Assembly (NCBI GenBank): GCA_023014485.1
Contig: JAJOZX010005618.1
Location: 226,001-290,000 of the forward strand
Source: Bathynomus jamesi
Lineage: Eukaryota > Arthropoda > Malacostraca > Isopoda > Cirolanidae
DNA: 64,000 bases
Direction of reading: 5' to 3'
A program made the position numbers and the translations under genes. The notes beneath the pieces were generated by a model that worked only from the letters and a program-made list of their open reading frames with translations, was not told the origin of the DNA and did no database searches. How positions within the stretch are numbered: the first letter of the stretch is position 1; every line of letters starts with the position of its first letter. Positions 55,499-64,000 of this stretch are shown piece by piece.

Positions 55499-55792
55499 TA
55501 CTGTTTTTCGTCTACACGAGAAAATACACGTCTGAGCTCAAGGGTTTGCAGAGGTCAACTGAGCACGCAGGGATAAAGATATGCTCAGGTGGAGCACCGA
55601 CAATTCAGCGCAGGACAATTCAGCGCCGATAATTCAGCGCAAAGACAATTCAGCGCAAGACAATTCAGCGCCGACAATTCAGCGCAAGTCAGTACAGTTA
55701 AAAGTTTAGTTAAAAATAATAAAAATAAATCGCAATAAATAAAAAAGAGAAAAATTTGTATATTTATATATATGCTAAATTGGGTCTGTATC

Positions 55793-55907
55793 GAAGGAGT
55801 GACATTTCAAAGGAGTGACATAACAAAGGAGTGACATAAATACCGTAACGAAGGAGTGACATAACGAAGGAGTGACAAATCGGAGATAAAATTCAAAGGA
55901 GTATAAT
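55793..55907 (+). repeat. AAGGAGTGACAT tandem array
   Basis: Direct repeats AAGGAGTGACAT(AAC) near 55793, 55809, 55825, 55850 and 55866 plus a partial copy near 55896, at the centre of the array-bearing element. Spacing is about 16 bp except for one 25-bp step. Confidence 0.85.
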
Positions 55908-55981
55908 TATTAAAATTTTATTTAAAAAAACAAAATTTGTTAGAATTGTTAAAATTAAGATTTTATTTAAAAAACTAGAAA

Positions 55982-56002
55982 CCTAACCTAACCTAACCTA
56001 AC
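55982..56002 (-). repeat. Interstitial insect telomere-type repeat (CCTAA)4
   Basis: Four consecutive CCTAA units, the complement of the TTAGG telomere repeat of most insects, inside the mobile element. Too short and too isolated to be a telomere. Confidence 0.8.
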
Positions 56003-56209
56003 AGTTGCAAGCCTCTCTTCCCTCTGGATTTGTTCTTTCTTCTTCTTTTTTGGTATTTTCGCGCTGAATTGTCTTGCGCTGAATTGTCTTGCGCTGAATT
56101 GTCTTTGCGCTGAATTGTCTTTGCGCTGAATTGTCTTGCGCTGAATTGTCGGCGCTGAATTGTCGGCGCTGAATTGTCCTGCGCTGAATTGTCGGGTCAC
56201 GGCTCAGGT

Positions 56210-56333
56210 AGTGGCAGGAGTCACGTGACCGATCTTACAGTGGGCGGAGCTTAGGAATATACACACGCACGCACGCAAAGGAGAAAATGAGACCTTAATT
56301 GAAGCAAATATACGTAATAAATAAACATATCGT

Positions 56334-56382
<49 letters not shown>

Positions 56383-56415
56383 TATATATATATATACATA
56401 CTGTATATATATATA
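56210..56415. repeat. CA/CG and TA microsatellites
   Basis: ACACGCACGCACGC near 56262, a long (CA)n at about 56337-56380 and TA runs to 56415, the last supplying the target of the mariner element. Confidence 0.9.
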
Positions 56416-57783
56416 AGGGGTTCCAAAAAACCTTAGCCCCCCATTTGTAGCTTACATGTTTACTTATATCGAAATAGTTTTTAGTGATTATAAAAATATA
56501 TAAAATTCTTTATTTATTGCAGGTATTAAAATTACTCTAGCTGATAAAGTGATAATATAATGGCTTCTTAATTAATTGGTGATTCGGAGAGGCAACGTGT
56601 GATAGATCGCATAGGAGCAACAACATTTTGGGAAGTTCGTGATGCTGGAGCCACCTTTATAACACGGTCATGGCTCATGGGTTGCCAAAAAGTTGCGAAG
56701 AAGTGAGGACTTCGTCAAAAGAAATTGGAATAAAACTTTGGATGAATGTGAAATGGATATGGGCGCCCAAATTTGCCATTCTCTCAGGAAACAAAGGACA
56801 TCATTGAAAGCGGTACGCGTAAGCGGAAAAACAGCTGTGCTAAACTTTCTAGAGAGAGCGAAGTGTTGAGAGGAAAGATCGTTAGTGGTGAGATCATTCG
56901 ACTGTACCGTCATAGGCAAGGTTTAAAGCCTTGGCATGAACTTCCAAAGCCAAGAAAAACTCAACTTAACATCGATGACAGAATGTGGTTTGCTCATTAT
57001 CTTGAAGATTGGGATGTGGATGATTTCATGCATTAACTGTCTCCGATGAATTTTTTGTTTACGTAACACGTCGGCCTAACTACCAAAATGATCGAGTGTG
57101 GGCCACAACACCAGATGAAATCGATGACAATGAACATTATCGCGAATTATTAAAAAGTCCAGACTGTGTTGGTGTGTTTGTTTTGTTCACTGCAAAGAAG
57201 CTCATGTGGGTGCTGAAGCCAAATGGTCAGAGTTGGGATGGACAGTATTTTCGTGATATTATTCTATCCCAGCATGTCATTCCTTTTCTAAGAAACCCAA
57301 ACAATGTTATGGATGTCGATCAGGTCACACTTCTGCACGATAAGGCCCCCTGCTTTAAGACATTAGCCACTCAACAGTTGTTGCGGAACCATGAGATCGA
57401 TTTCTTTGGAAATGAAGAATGGCCAGGAAATTCTCCTGACCTAAACGTCTGTGAACACATTGGATCAGTTATAAAGGACAAGTTTGAATGTCTCTTGTTT
57501 CAAGAACCTGCAGCAAATCGATTTTCGAAGGATACAATGACGCAACACATTGAAACTGTTTTAGCAAATTTGCGTAACGATCAAGATCTATTCACATCAC
57601 TTTTGGCAAGCTACCCAAAGCGAATTCAGACTGTCTTGGAAGCCAATGGCGGGAACACCAAGTTTTAATTGTTTCTCATTAAATGCAGGATTAAATTCTC
57701 TTTTGTAAGGTATGTTTAGTTTTACTGTATCTCTAATGGTTTAGGCCATGGGCGGGGGGGGGCTAAGGTTTATTGGAGCCCCG
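56416..57783 (+). mobile_element. Tc1/mariner element of DD37E type (1368 bp)
   Basis: Ends AGGGGTTCCAAAAAACCTTA and, reversed, CGGGGCTCCAATAAACCTTA, with GCCCCCC following on both sides, and TA duplications at 56414-56415 and 57784-57785. Length is full size for the superfamily. Confidence 0.9.
56561..57668 (+). pseudogene. Tc1/mariner transposase (apparent DD37E), broken
   Basis: From the ATG at 56561 an early TAA occurs at the fourth codon, and the N-terminal DNA-binding region (VIDRIGATTFWEVRDAGATF) is then readable in frame until further stops near 56702. The linker with KPWHELPKPRKTQLNIDDRM (about 56928-56988), the first catalytic region VSDEFFVYVTRRPNYQ (about 57042-57088, shifted frame) and the intact 190-codon tail follow. 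The tail shows LLHDKAPCF (second Asp) and NSPDLNVCEHIG (third residue Glu). Thirty-seven residues separate that Asp and Glu, which fits the DD37E branch known from mosquitoes. At least two frameshifts and several stops make it inactive. Confidence 0.87.
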
Positions 57784-59504
57784 TACATATATATAATCAA
57801 GGATTAAGGTATCCAAAGGGTACGGTATCATAGGTACCAGGCACCTGGCAACGTTTCCGATAGGTGTTACGGCATACCTTCGTGCCCCTAAGTTCCTTCA
57901 CACGCCCCAGTTTCATCGCCAGAAAATTGTGGGTCCCCACAGTCAGTTTGGGTGGCTGGTCGCCCTCATCTTCCAAGCACACTAAATCCTTCAACGAGTC
58001 AAAGTTAATGAATCGTCGGTTCGAAAGGTTAAGCGTGATACCCTTAGCCTTCACGATATATTTCATATCATCCCCCACCCTCACCTGTACTCCATAGGTT
58101 TTTGGTCCTGTTGATACAGATGAGTCTGCGTATGCACCATCACCATACTCATCCTTGATCTCGTCAGTTAACTCTCCAAGGAATTCCCCAATAGCAGGCA
58201 TGTATTCACCCTTCCTCGCTGTGAATATAACACTATCTGTGTCAGCGTACAGCACCCTCCGCCCAAGAGAGTGCAGTAGTCCCCAAAGCTTGATGTGGGC
58301 GTAGGCCGTTGTGAAGCTGAGTACAAGTATGTTTGTAACCCGTGAGGTATCTGTGGCCAGTTCGGTGATGTACTTTATTATGTAAGTATTACCTACATTC
58401 ACGATCTCCATAACCTCTTTATCGGGAGCGTTGGCATAATCCCAGATTTCACTATAACTTTGCGCCAAATGAACGTGCCCTTTGCCAGTATTCTGTGCAA
58501 ATTTCCCCCAAAGACTGTTTAGACACAACTTTGCATTAAAGCGCTTGCCAGGATTCTTAACAATTTTGGAACGGTCAAGCTGTATACCTTCATGGGCACG
58601 GTAACGCTGAATATAAGCCATTTTTTCGTCTTCGGTATCAACCCTTCGCGGATATCCCGATGCTTCTACCTTATCCTTCAAAAAAGCGTTTATATATGGC
58701 ATGAAAAGACTGGGTAGCTTCTGAAACCTCCACACCTCATGTATCTTCAATATTCTGTACCCATGGCGAACGGCTAGGTCCAGCTCAGGGCTTGTATATA
58801 CACCTCTGATCTTACGCTGGTTGGTTGTATGGTTACAATCACCGTTGTTCTCCTCTGCGCACTTCACGCACAGGGGAAACATGAGCTTGTGATCTATAAC
58901 GACGGGTAAGATCGGCATCCATAAATCGCGAGAGGGAGCACGTCTACGAAAGAGAGTCTAAAGTAGCGCTCATTCAAGTTAGCTGAGAACTCCTCGATGG
59001 TTGGCATGGTGGGACCCACCAGTTTTTCAGGCGCACCTACGGGGTACGGATTGTTCTTCATCACGTAGGGATATAAAGAACAGAAGTCGTAGTAATGGAG
59101 TTTCACGCCCTCTGTAGGCGGAAAGTATAGCTTGAATGGGTTTGTACGTCCTCCAAACAAGCTGTCACCGCATTTGATGGGGTCCAACACCATTCAACGT
59201 TTGATGGCCCTTATTTCTTCACGGTACTGGCCATCTGTTTCCGTCCGTGCATCATACTCATTAGGGTGTGTCAATTTTTGGGGTGAAATGACTAAATTGA
59301 AAATCATGTGATTTGGTAGCAATTTAATGTAATCATTTGGCATACAAAATAATATCCTTGCTTCCAAAACAATAAAAAATAACTCCTACCTACATCAATT
59401 TTAATTAAAAAATTCCATTTTTCCATAAATTCGTAACAAAATAACAAATGTGCGCAAACATCCTATCAACATTTAAAGTGGCAATAAGATATCATTCAGA
59501 GTCT

Positions 59505-61650
59505 TTATTTGAAAGTAACCAATGCAGTCATGTCCTTTTTGCTGCGGTTCCTTGACATCAGCATTCGGCTTGCTACTTGCGCTTTGATGTAGCCTTCTCG
59601 CCTCTCGTGACTGTAAACTTGACTAGCTGCTTCTGTGACCATTTTCACACATCTCTCCACACTCTGAGTGTGAGAAGGCCACTTTGGCACTTGCATTGGG
59701 GCCTCTTTAAGTTGTGTTAAATCTTTGTTTGTTATACATGTTGTCAGTGGTGGCTCCAAAACTTCCGAACTCAAGTTAACTAATTCTGACAATTTCGTGG
59801 CATTGACGTTTATCGGAGGTACCTTCCTTGTCTGAACAGAGCAGTCTCCCAGCTGGTCATCATCTAGTGATGTTCCTCTAAGCTTTAGAATGATTTCCAC
59901 AGCCTCAGTTCGCTCTTTGGTACATTGGCTGCAGAGTATTGCTTGCAAAACTGCCTCTGGCCTAGCATACCAAGCGGACCTTCTCACCACAGGTAACACG
60001 ATGTCCACCACTACTTTCCTTTGGGTTCTCAGTAGCTGTAATTGAAACAAGATGTGGTTGGGCCCCTCCATCCACATTGATTAAGTTTTACATTGAACCA
60101 GTGAGGAAGATAAAACCCAATAATAAATTCAACAATCAACATCAAATTCTGTAGCATTTTGCCCTTCAGTGCATGTTTGGAAACCCAAATCCTGCAGAAA
60201 CGAATCGCTGTAGTTAACCAACGACTGTGACTTACGGGTCCAATCTCCAAGAGAGCCAGATTTTGAGGCAACTCTCCTGATCTGATTGCTTGAACAATAC
60301 GATAAGCGTAAGATTGATCCGTGCTGAGGTCTTTGATAACTTTTCAGACAACACTGGAAGGGGAGGGCCTACTTCGACCTTTGGAAATTTTGTATTTATT
60401 TCTAATTCCGTTGCTTCATCTAGCATGTTGCCAAGGGGGCCTGACCACTTGTTGTTGCTCTTTGTAGGACCATCAAGTTCCTGGATGAGACGACGAAGAG
60501 GTAGTTCCCCTGTGTGCAAATCACATACAATCCAAACAAGCCTTCTTCCAAGTTTTTTCTCTAAATGCGTCATAACACGCCCTGCCATCCAGTGTTCACC
60601 GCAGTTGAGTCTCCACCAACGGCCTGCAGTGAACTGTCAAGTCTTCTTTCTTGAAGCCAACATATTATTTGATCAGCAATTGCCTCTGCATGTTTCTTGC
60701 CTTCTACTTCTGCTTCAGGAACAAAGTGAAACAAATAGCGACCACCAGGTTCAACACACAGAGTAGTGTTCTTCTTTGATGAGACCGGGAAACTTTCTGT
60801 CCATTCCCTCTACCTCTAGGAGAACTTTTGTGTCATCTCTTCTTCCATCAAACAAAAGGCAAGAGAGACCTTCCTCCTTCAAATCTTTTTCATGCTGATC
60901 AGATATTTCCTTCATTATTTTTCTTGTGCTCTTCTTATCTTATTATGATCTATCACTAAGGATGTATCCTCTCGGCTGATGAGGCCTGCATCTATCCAAG
61001 CAGCGGCAATCTCTGCAGTCTCTCGTAGCCCCGTATGGTGGCGAATACTGGCAAGGGCAATGTTTGAGATGTCTTTAGTGTTGTATTTCATTCTCTTCGG
61101 CGAAGGTTCAGATGGCATTTTGGAGCTATCATCTGATGTTGCTTCTTTCTGTTCATCTGAAGAGCTTTCAAAGAAGTGAGAAACCTCTTGATAGAGCTCT
61201 TCATCTCTTTGGGTGGCTTCTTCACTCTTCTTTTTCTTCCTTTCTTCCCTCTCTCGGATTTTCTTTTTTCTTAGCAATAACAATCTGTTTTTTGGTTTCT
61301 GAATAATCTGCCGAACCAATCTCCATACTTCCTTGGCCTCCTGCCTTTGTTCTCTGCGCCTTTATGAAAGCCAGCTCCAAAACAGGGATCTTCTTCTCAC
61401 GAGGACAGCGACAATCAATGTGAGGGTGAGGTTCTCTTCTGCATGAGGGAGAACAATTGGCTTCAGAACACAACTCTATGGGACACTGGCAGTTAAAAAT
61501 CTCAAGAAGAGTATCAAGTGTGTGCAGAAATTTATTTTTCTTTGCTAGTTTTCCTTTACCAAGTGATGCCTCAATTGCTTTGTGCCACAGCTTTGTTAAT
61601 TTTAGCTCAATAGTTCTATACTGATTGAGTACAGGTGGTTTGAATAACAC
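59505..61650 (-). pseudogene. Unnamed transposase-like protein, copy B
   Basis: Readable in pieces from about 61650 to 59505, about 700 residues. N-terminal region: LFKPPVLNQYRTIELKLTKL, a cysteine cluster CQCPIELC...CRCPREKKIP (about 61485-61395), a charged coiled segment (REERKKKKSEE). Middle: LVIDHNKIRRAQEK (about 60955), LSCLLFDGRRDDTK (about 60860), then across frame changes a D-S-T region and WIVCDLHTGELPLRRLIQEL (about 60530), ELDGPTKS, SGPLGNML. C-terminal: GPVSHSRWLTTAIRF (about 60235), WYARPEAVL, PSHTQSVERCVKMVTEA (about 59670) and ending MTALVTFK. Frames break near 61260, 60700, 60600, 60270 and 60060; one or two of these could be introns. Block order equals that of copy A on the other strand at 22996-25232, yet residues differ widely, so the family is old and still spreading. 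Confidence 0.75.
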
Positions 61651-62431
61651 AGCTTTTTTCCACTGATGCAGAAGAGGATGAGCTCTTTCTCTCAGTAGTT
61701 CCTTCTATCCCTTGTATTTTGTTCACGAAGGAGTAACCCTAGTCTCAGCATGTCTCGCACTGTTGGTAGTTCTGATACGGGAAGCTCCTTGCCTGTACCG
61801 ACTAACAGGCTCAAGTGGCATGACGACTGACCTCTTGTCTTCAATTTTGGCATCTTAGGAATATCTGAAAAGAAAGAAAAACATTTAAGTATTTTATATC
61901 AATTACGATGTTTCAAAGTTTAGTCATTCGATGTTCTAAAATTCAATAAAAAAATATTTCATGGGATTACAACATAATTAGACAGAAGAATATAATAATA
62001 ATAAATAATTGTAACAATCAATAATCCATACAGTTAAACTGTAGTATTCGTCTAGTAGAATAACTATGAAGTAGGTACAAGAGCAATAACAGCAAACCAC
62101 CGTCTATGACATCTAAGAGGCAACTGAAGACTGAGAGTGAGGGACAGTTCTATTCATGTTGTGACTTGTACATTGTACAACAACTATATGACCTTGAAAA
62201 CACTTCATATGCGATCAGTGGGATAATTCTGTGACAGATGAATAGTTAATCAATTTATGTCCTATTATTTAGTAAAAGAGGCAATTTCTGAAACTTTAAG
62301 GTAAAATTGATGTAGGTAAGGGTTATTTTATGTCATTTTGGTTGGCCAATTTCAAGTTTTGACATGAAAAGACACTATATTTTCACTACCAAAATTGATT
62401 TGAAAAAAGTTGACAAAATTGACACACCCTA
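61651..62431 (-). other. Upstream part of copy B element
   Basis: Probable 5' region and promoter of the transposase-like gene. A splice-like CTGAAAAGAAAG boundary near 61865 (minus-strand donor CTTTTCAG-type context) may separate a 5' exon at about 61700-61860 from the rest; not secure. The remainder is AT-rich to the inverted end. Confidence 0.4.
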
Positions 62432-63255
62432 ATACTTATGCTCCCACACGATCTTGTGAGTGAACTGGGAGCCTATAAGTTGATCGCGGTTACGGATCCA
62501 TGCGAGGCTCTCGGCGGGGGATCTTCCATGGAGGTTCCCTGTGACGGCACACTCAAGGCGTGGGCATCCATGCCACTAGCAACGGTTAAAGGAGTACAGT
62601 CTTCTCACCAGTGGTTGGATCCTCACTTAGACCATGAACCCAAAAAACCCGACCATTGACTTTAATGGATACTTCCCCCGTGTTACGGGCGTGTTTTATG
62701 TACACCCTGGGTCTGTTGCTGTAGGTGTATGAGCCAGTAAATAGCTTTGTGCCCATAACTGCGGGGATTGTGTCTGTGAATGACTGCTAAGGTGTCTTTG
62801 GGCATGAAGTTATTCTTCAACACCGTAAAACATAATGAGGCGATCGTGGTTGCGACTTGCAGCGGATCGCATTTGAAACGGGCTATGTACATCCTTCTAA
62901 AGGCCTGGAAACATACTCTAAGCACACGCACATCATTCACGCAATAACGTTCACATTCATCAGCTATACTGTATGGACTAGCTTCATTAAAACTGTTGTA
63001 GTAGCGGTCAAAATCTTCACGCTCACTATCACTCATGTTGGTGCAGTTAAAGTAATGTTTGGGCGGAGGTAGTCCTACGTAATTTAAAGTTTCGCTAATG
63101 AGGAATGTGTAAGCGAAATACCCTTTTGAAACTTGAGCGGCTACGCCCATGACGTTAGGTAGCTTTGCTAATTTACAAGGTGAGAACAGCAGGGTGTCTT
63201 TAAACTGTACATTACCTGTTATCTGCATCTGTATTAGTTTGTGACCTCTTTTCAA

Positions 63256-63797
63256 GGGATCACCTGTAAATATCTGTCAAGAAGATATTCTTCTTGATTA
63301 GGATTACTCATTATAAAATTACAATTCTACACCCACATTGACCCTTTCTAAACAATCAGAATGTGTTCATACGTTCGTTTCCTAAAAAGCGATGTGATTT
63401 GTATGACACGTCGTCTCTAACCTCATTTCTGTTAGAGATACATTACCTCCTGGTGAGTACAGCCCGACTTGTTTTGTAACTTTTATTTTTTATATTGTTC
63501 AGAATATATTGTTTAGAAGTTGATGTTTTAATTGTATTATTGCGATTCTCTTTTTTTGTTTATGTAATGTAAATGTTTTCGATTTTAGTATATATCCTGT
63601 ATTCATAATTTGTATTATTCTTAAAGGTTCTTCCTGAATGCTGGTACTCTCCGATACCACATCGGCGAAGAAAAAAACCGATTTCTTTAGAATTCTCTGA
63701 GAGAGACACTTGGAGGCTGTCGGACACATCTCGGCATCCACCAAATTCCTAACTTGCTTGAGCAATAAGCTTTTCTGCCCCTAGTTATATATATATA
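63256..63797. other. Flank of polymerase remnant
   Basis: A minus-strand frame of 88 codons (63765-63499, start MLKQVRNLVDAEMCPTASKC) is present, but I recognise no family and see no splice or promoter context. No Polinton terminal repeat was identified here. Confidence 0.35.
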
Positions 63798-64000
63798 GAG
63801 GAATACCCCGCTTTACGATGCTTCGTTTTACGAAACCCCGGGTTTACGAAATTGTATTTGCGCTAAATAAAAAATTAAATGAAGAAATATAAAAGACAAA
63901 AATAAAATGCGTACGTCGCGCATACCACAATCTAATATTCTGCATTACAGCAGTGCTTAGCTCGATTTTAAGACAAAAATAATATGCTTACGTCGCGCAT
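63798..64000 (+). mobile_element. Start of a pogo/Tigger-like element, cut by window edge
   Basis: After TA (63796-63797) the sequence GAGGAATACCCCGCTTTACG with ACGAAACCCCGGGTTTACGA resembles the ends of Tigger/pogo elements (ATACCxCGxTTTACGA). Within it GACAAAAATAAAATGCGTAC...GTCGCGCAT (63895) recurs as GACAAAAATAATATGCTTAC...GTCGCGCAT (63972), a 77-bp step. The other end is outside the window. Confidence 0.6.

Larger units (their letters stand above)
55591..56201. mobile_element. Non-autonomous element with inverted arrays of GACAATTCAGCGC
   Basis: Flanked by an exact 8-bp direct repeat GCTCAGGT (55583-55590 and 56202-56209). Left arm: six copies of GACAATTCAGCGC spaced 14-16 bp (55599-55688). 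Right arm: nine copies in inverse orientation (GCGCTGAATTGTC, 56061-56194). The outermost 33 bases of the two arrays are inverse copies with one mismatch. Between lie about six copies of AAGGAGTGACAT (55793-55907) and a CCTAA run (55982-56001). No coding capacity. Confidence 0.85.
59262..62431 (-). mobile_element. DNA transposon encoding the unnamed transposase-like family, copy B (3170 bp)
   Basis: Perfect 17-bp inverted ends TAGGGTGTGTCAATTTT. Flanks ATACTCAT (59254-59261) and ATACTTAT (62432-62439) form an 8-bp TSD with one mismatch, and the polymerase gene is interrupted exactly there. Further inverted similarity inside the ends includes TTGACA/TGTCAA phrases. The single long gene on the minus strand is described separately. 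Eight-base duplication and TA-type ends are compatible with hAT- or P-like groups, but the protein resembles neither by motif. Confidence 0.88.
57797..63255 (-). pseudogene. Protein-primed family B DNA polymerase (Polinton/Maverick type), split by a transposon
   Basis: Minus-strand pieces in order: 63255-62683 (3'-5' exonuclease region, with KLPNVMG and the Exo III pattern RYCVNDVRVL), a further stretch to 62440 with GC-stop-WHGCP (a TAG replaces the expected Tyr near 62581), then after the inserted 3.17-kb element 59261-58894 (DSLFGGRTN, motif A YYDFCSLYPYV) and 58918-57797 (motif B KLCLNSLWGKFA, motif C YADTDSV near 58235, then KAKGI and a C-terminal GTKVCRN region). This is the DNA polymerase B type that replicates Polintons from protein-primed ends. 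Stops at about 59196 and 62581, a frame change near 58910 and the insertion make it non-functional. N-terminal domains are absent to the right of 63255. Confidence 0.88.

Noticed and set aside
55599..55688. Arrays of 13-bp repeats as CRISPR or as a replication origin iteron set
   Set aside because: Inverted pairing and an 8-bp flanking duplication fit a mobile element; the setting is a eukaryotic nuclear genome.
55988..56200. Minus-strand 70-codon frame with repeated QFSA units
   Set aside because: It is the inverted GCGCTGAATTGTC array read as protein; the unit lengths vary (14-16 bp), so the frame is not maintained.

Overview
The window is eukaryotic, AT-rich and almost certainly from an insect with a repeat-heavy genome. 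Pointers are spliced transposase genes with GT-AG introns, BEL/Pao, CMC-like, hAT, Tc1/mariner and Polinton-like mobile DNA, a short run of the insect telomere motif (CCTAA, the complement of TTAGG), and the 3' exons of one host gene. There is no bacterial-type operon and no CRISPR. The sequence is a layered deposit of mobile elements, and most boundaries below rest on terminal repeats plus target-site duplications (TSDs) that can be read directly.

Region by region. 1-7450: two damaged BEL/Pao retrotransposon bodies arranged as body-LTR-body-LTR, sharing the middle LTR; they sit inside another LTR element. 7451-22454: a non-coding LTR retrotransposon family (LARD-like, LTR ends TGTAGT/ACTACA), again with a shared LTR, whose 5' LTR took two hAT insertions at one site (the second, 8854-13287, carries a nearly complete Buster-type transposase) and whose body took a mariner-type deletion derivative, a MITE, a small hAT and a 3 kb CMC/Chapaev-like transposon with one stop codon in its transposase. 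22996-25232: a decayed copy of an unnamed transposase-like family. 26871-27856: nested small hATs. 27951-33670: a complete LARD copy with both LTRs and a 4-bp TSD.

35214-41434 holds the only host gene recognised: five exons of the 3' end of a polypeptide N-acetylgalactosaminyltransferase (C-terminal catalytic segment plus ricin-type lectin domain). One lectin exon has an in-frame stop and a 1-bp deletion, so the locus is either a decaying copy or carries sequence errors. Its introns hold a SINE with a MITE inside it, a dead hAT and a LINE tail.

41581-53454: a palindromic MITE, a tRNA-like sequence between duplicated segments, then a large LTR pair (about 1.6 kb each) around an interior without gag-pol, in which one hAT is nested in another and a kilobase of CAGT-rich repeats follows. 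53546-63255: a Polinton/Maverick-like stretch on the minus strand (protein-primed B-family DNA polymerase plus several unrecognised same-strand genes), broken by a 611-bp element with inverted arrays of a 13-bp motif, a DD37E-type mariner, and a 3.17-kb second copy of the unnamed transposase-like family with clear 17-bp inverted ends and an 8-bp TSD. The last 200 bases start a pogo/Tigger-like element.

The best candidates for something undescribed are the unnamed transposase-like family (59262-62431 and 22996-25232), the 55591-56201 element with inverted subterminal arrays, and the non-coding LTR family. No similarity search was run; family names come from motif recognition.
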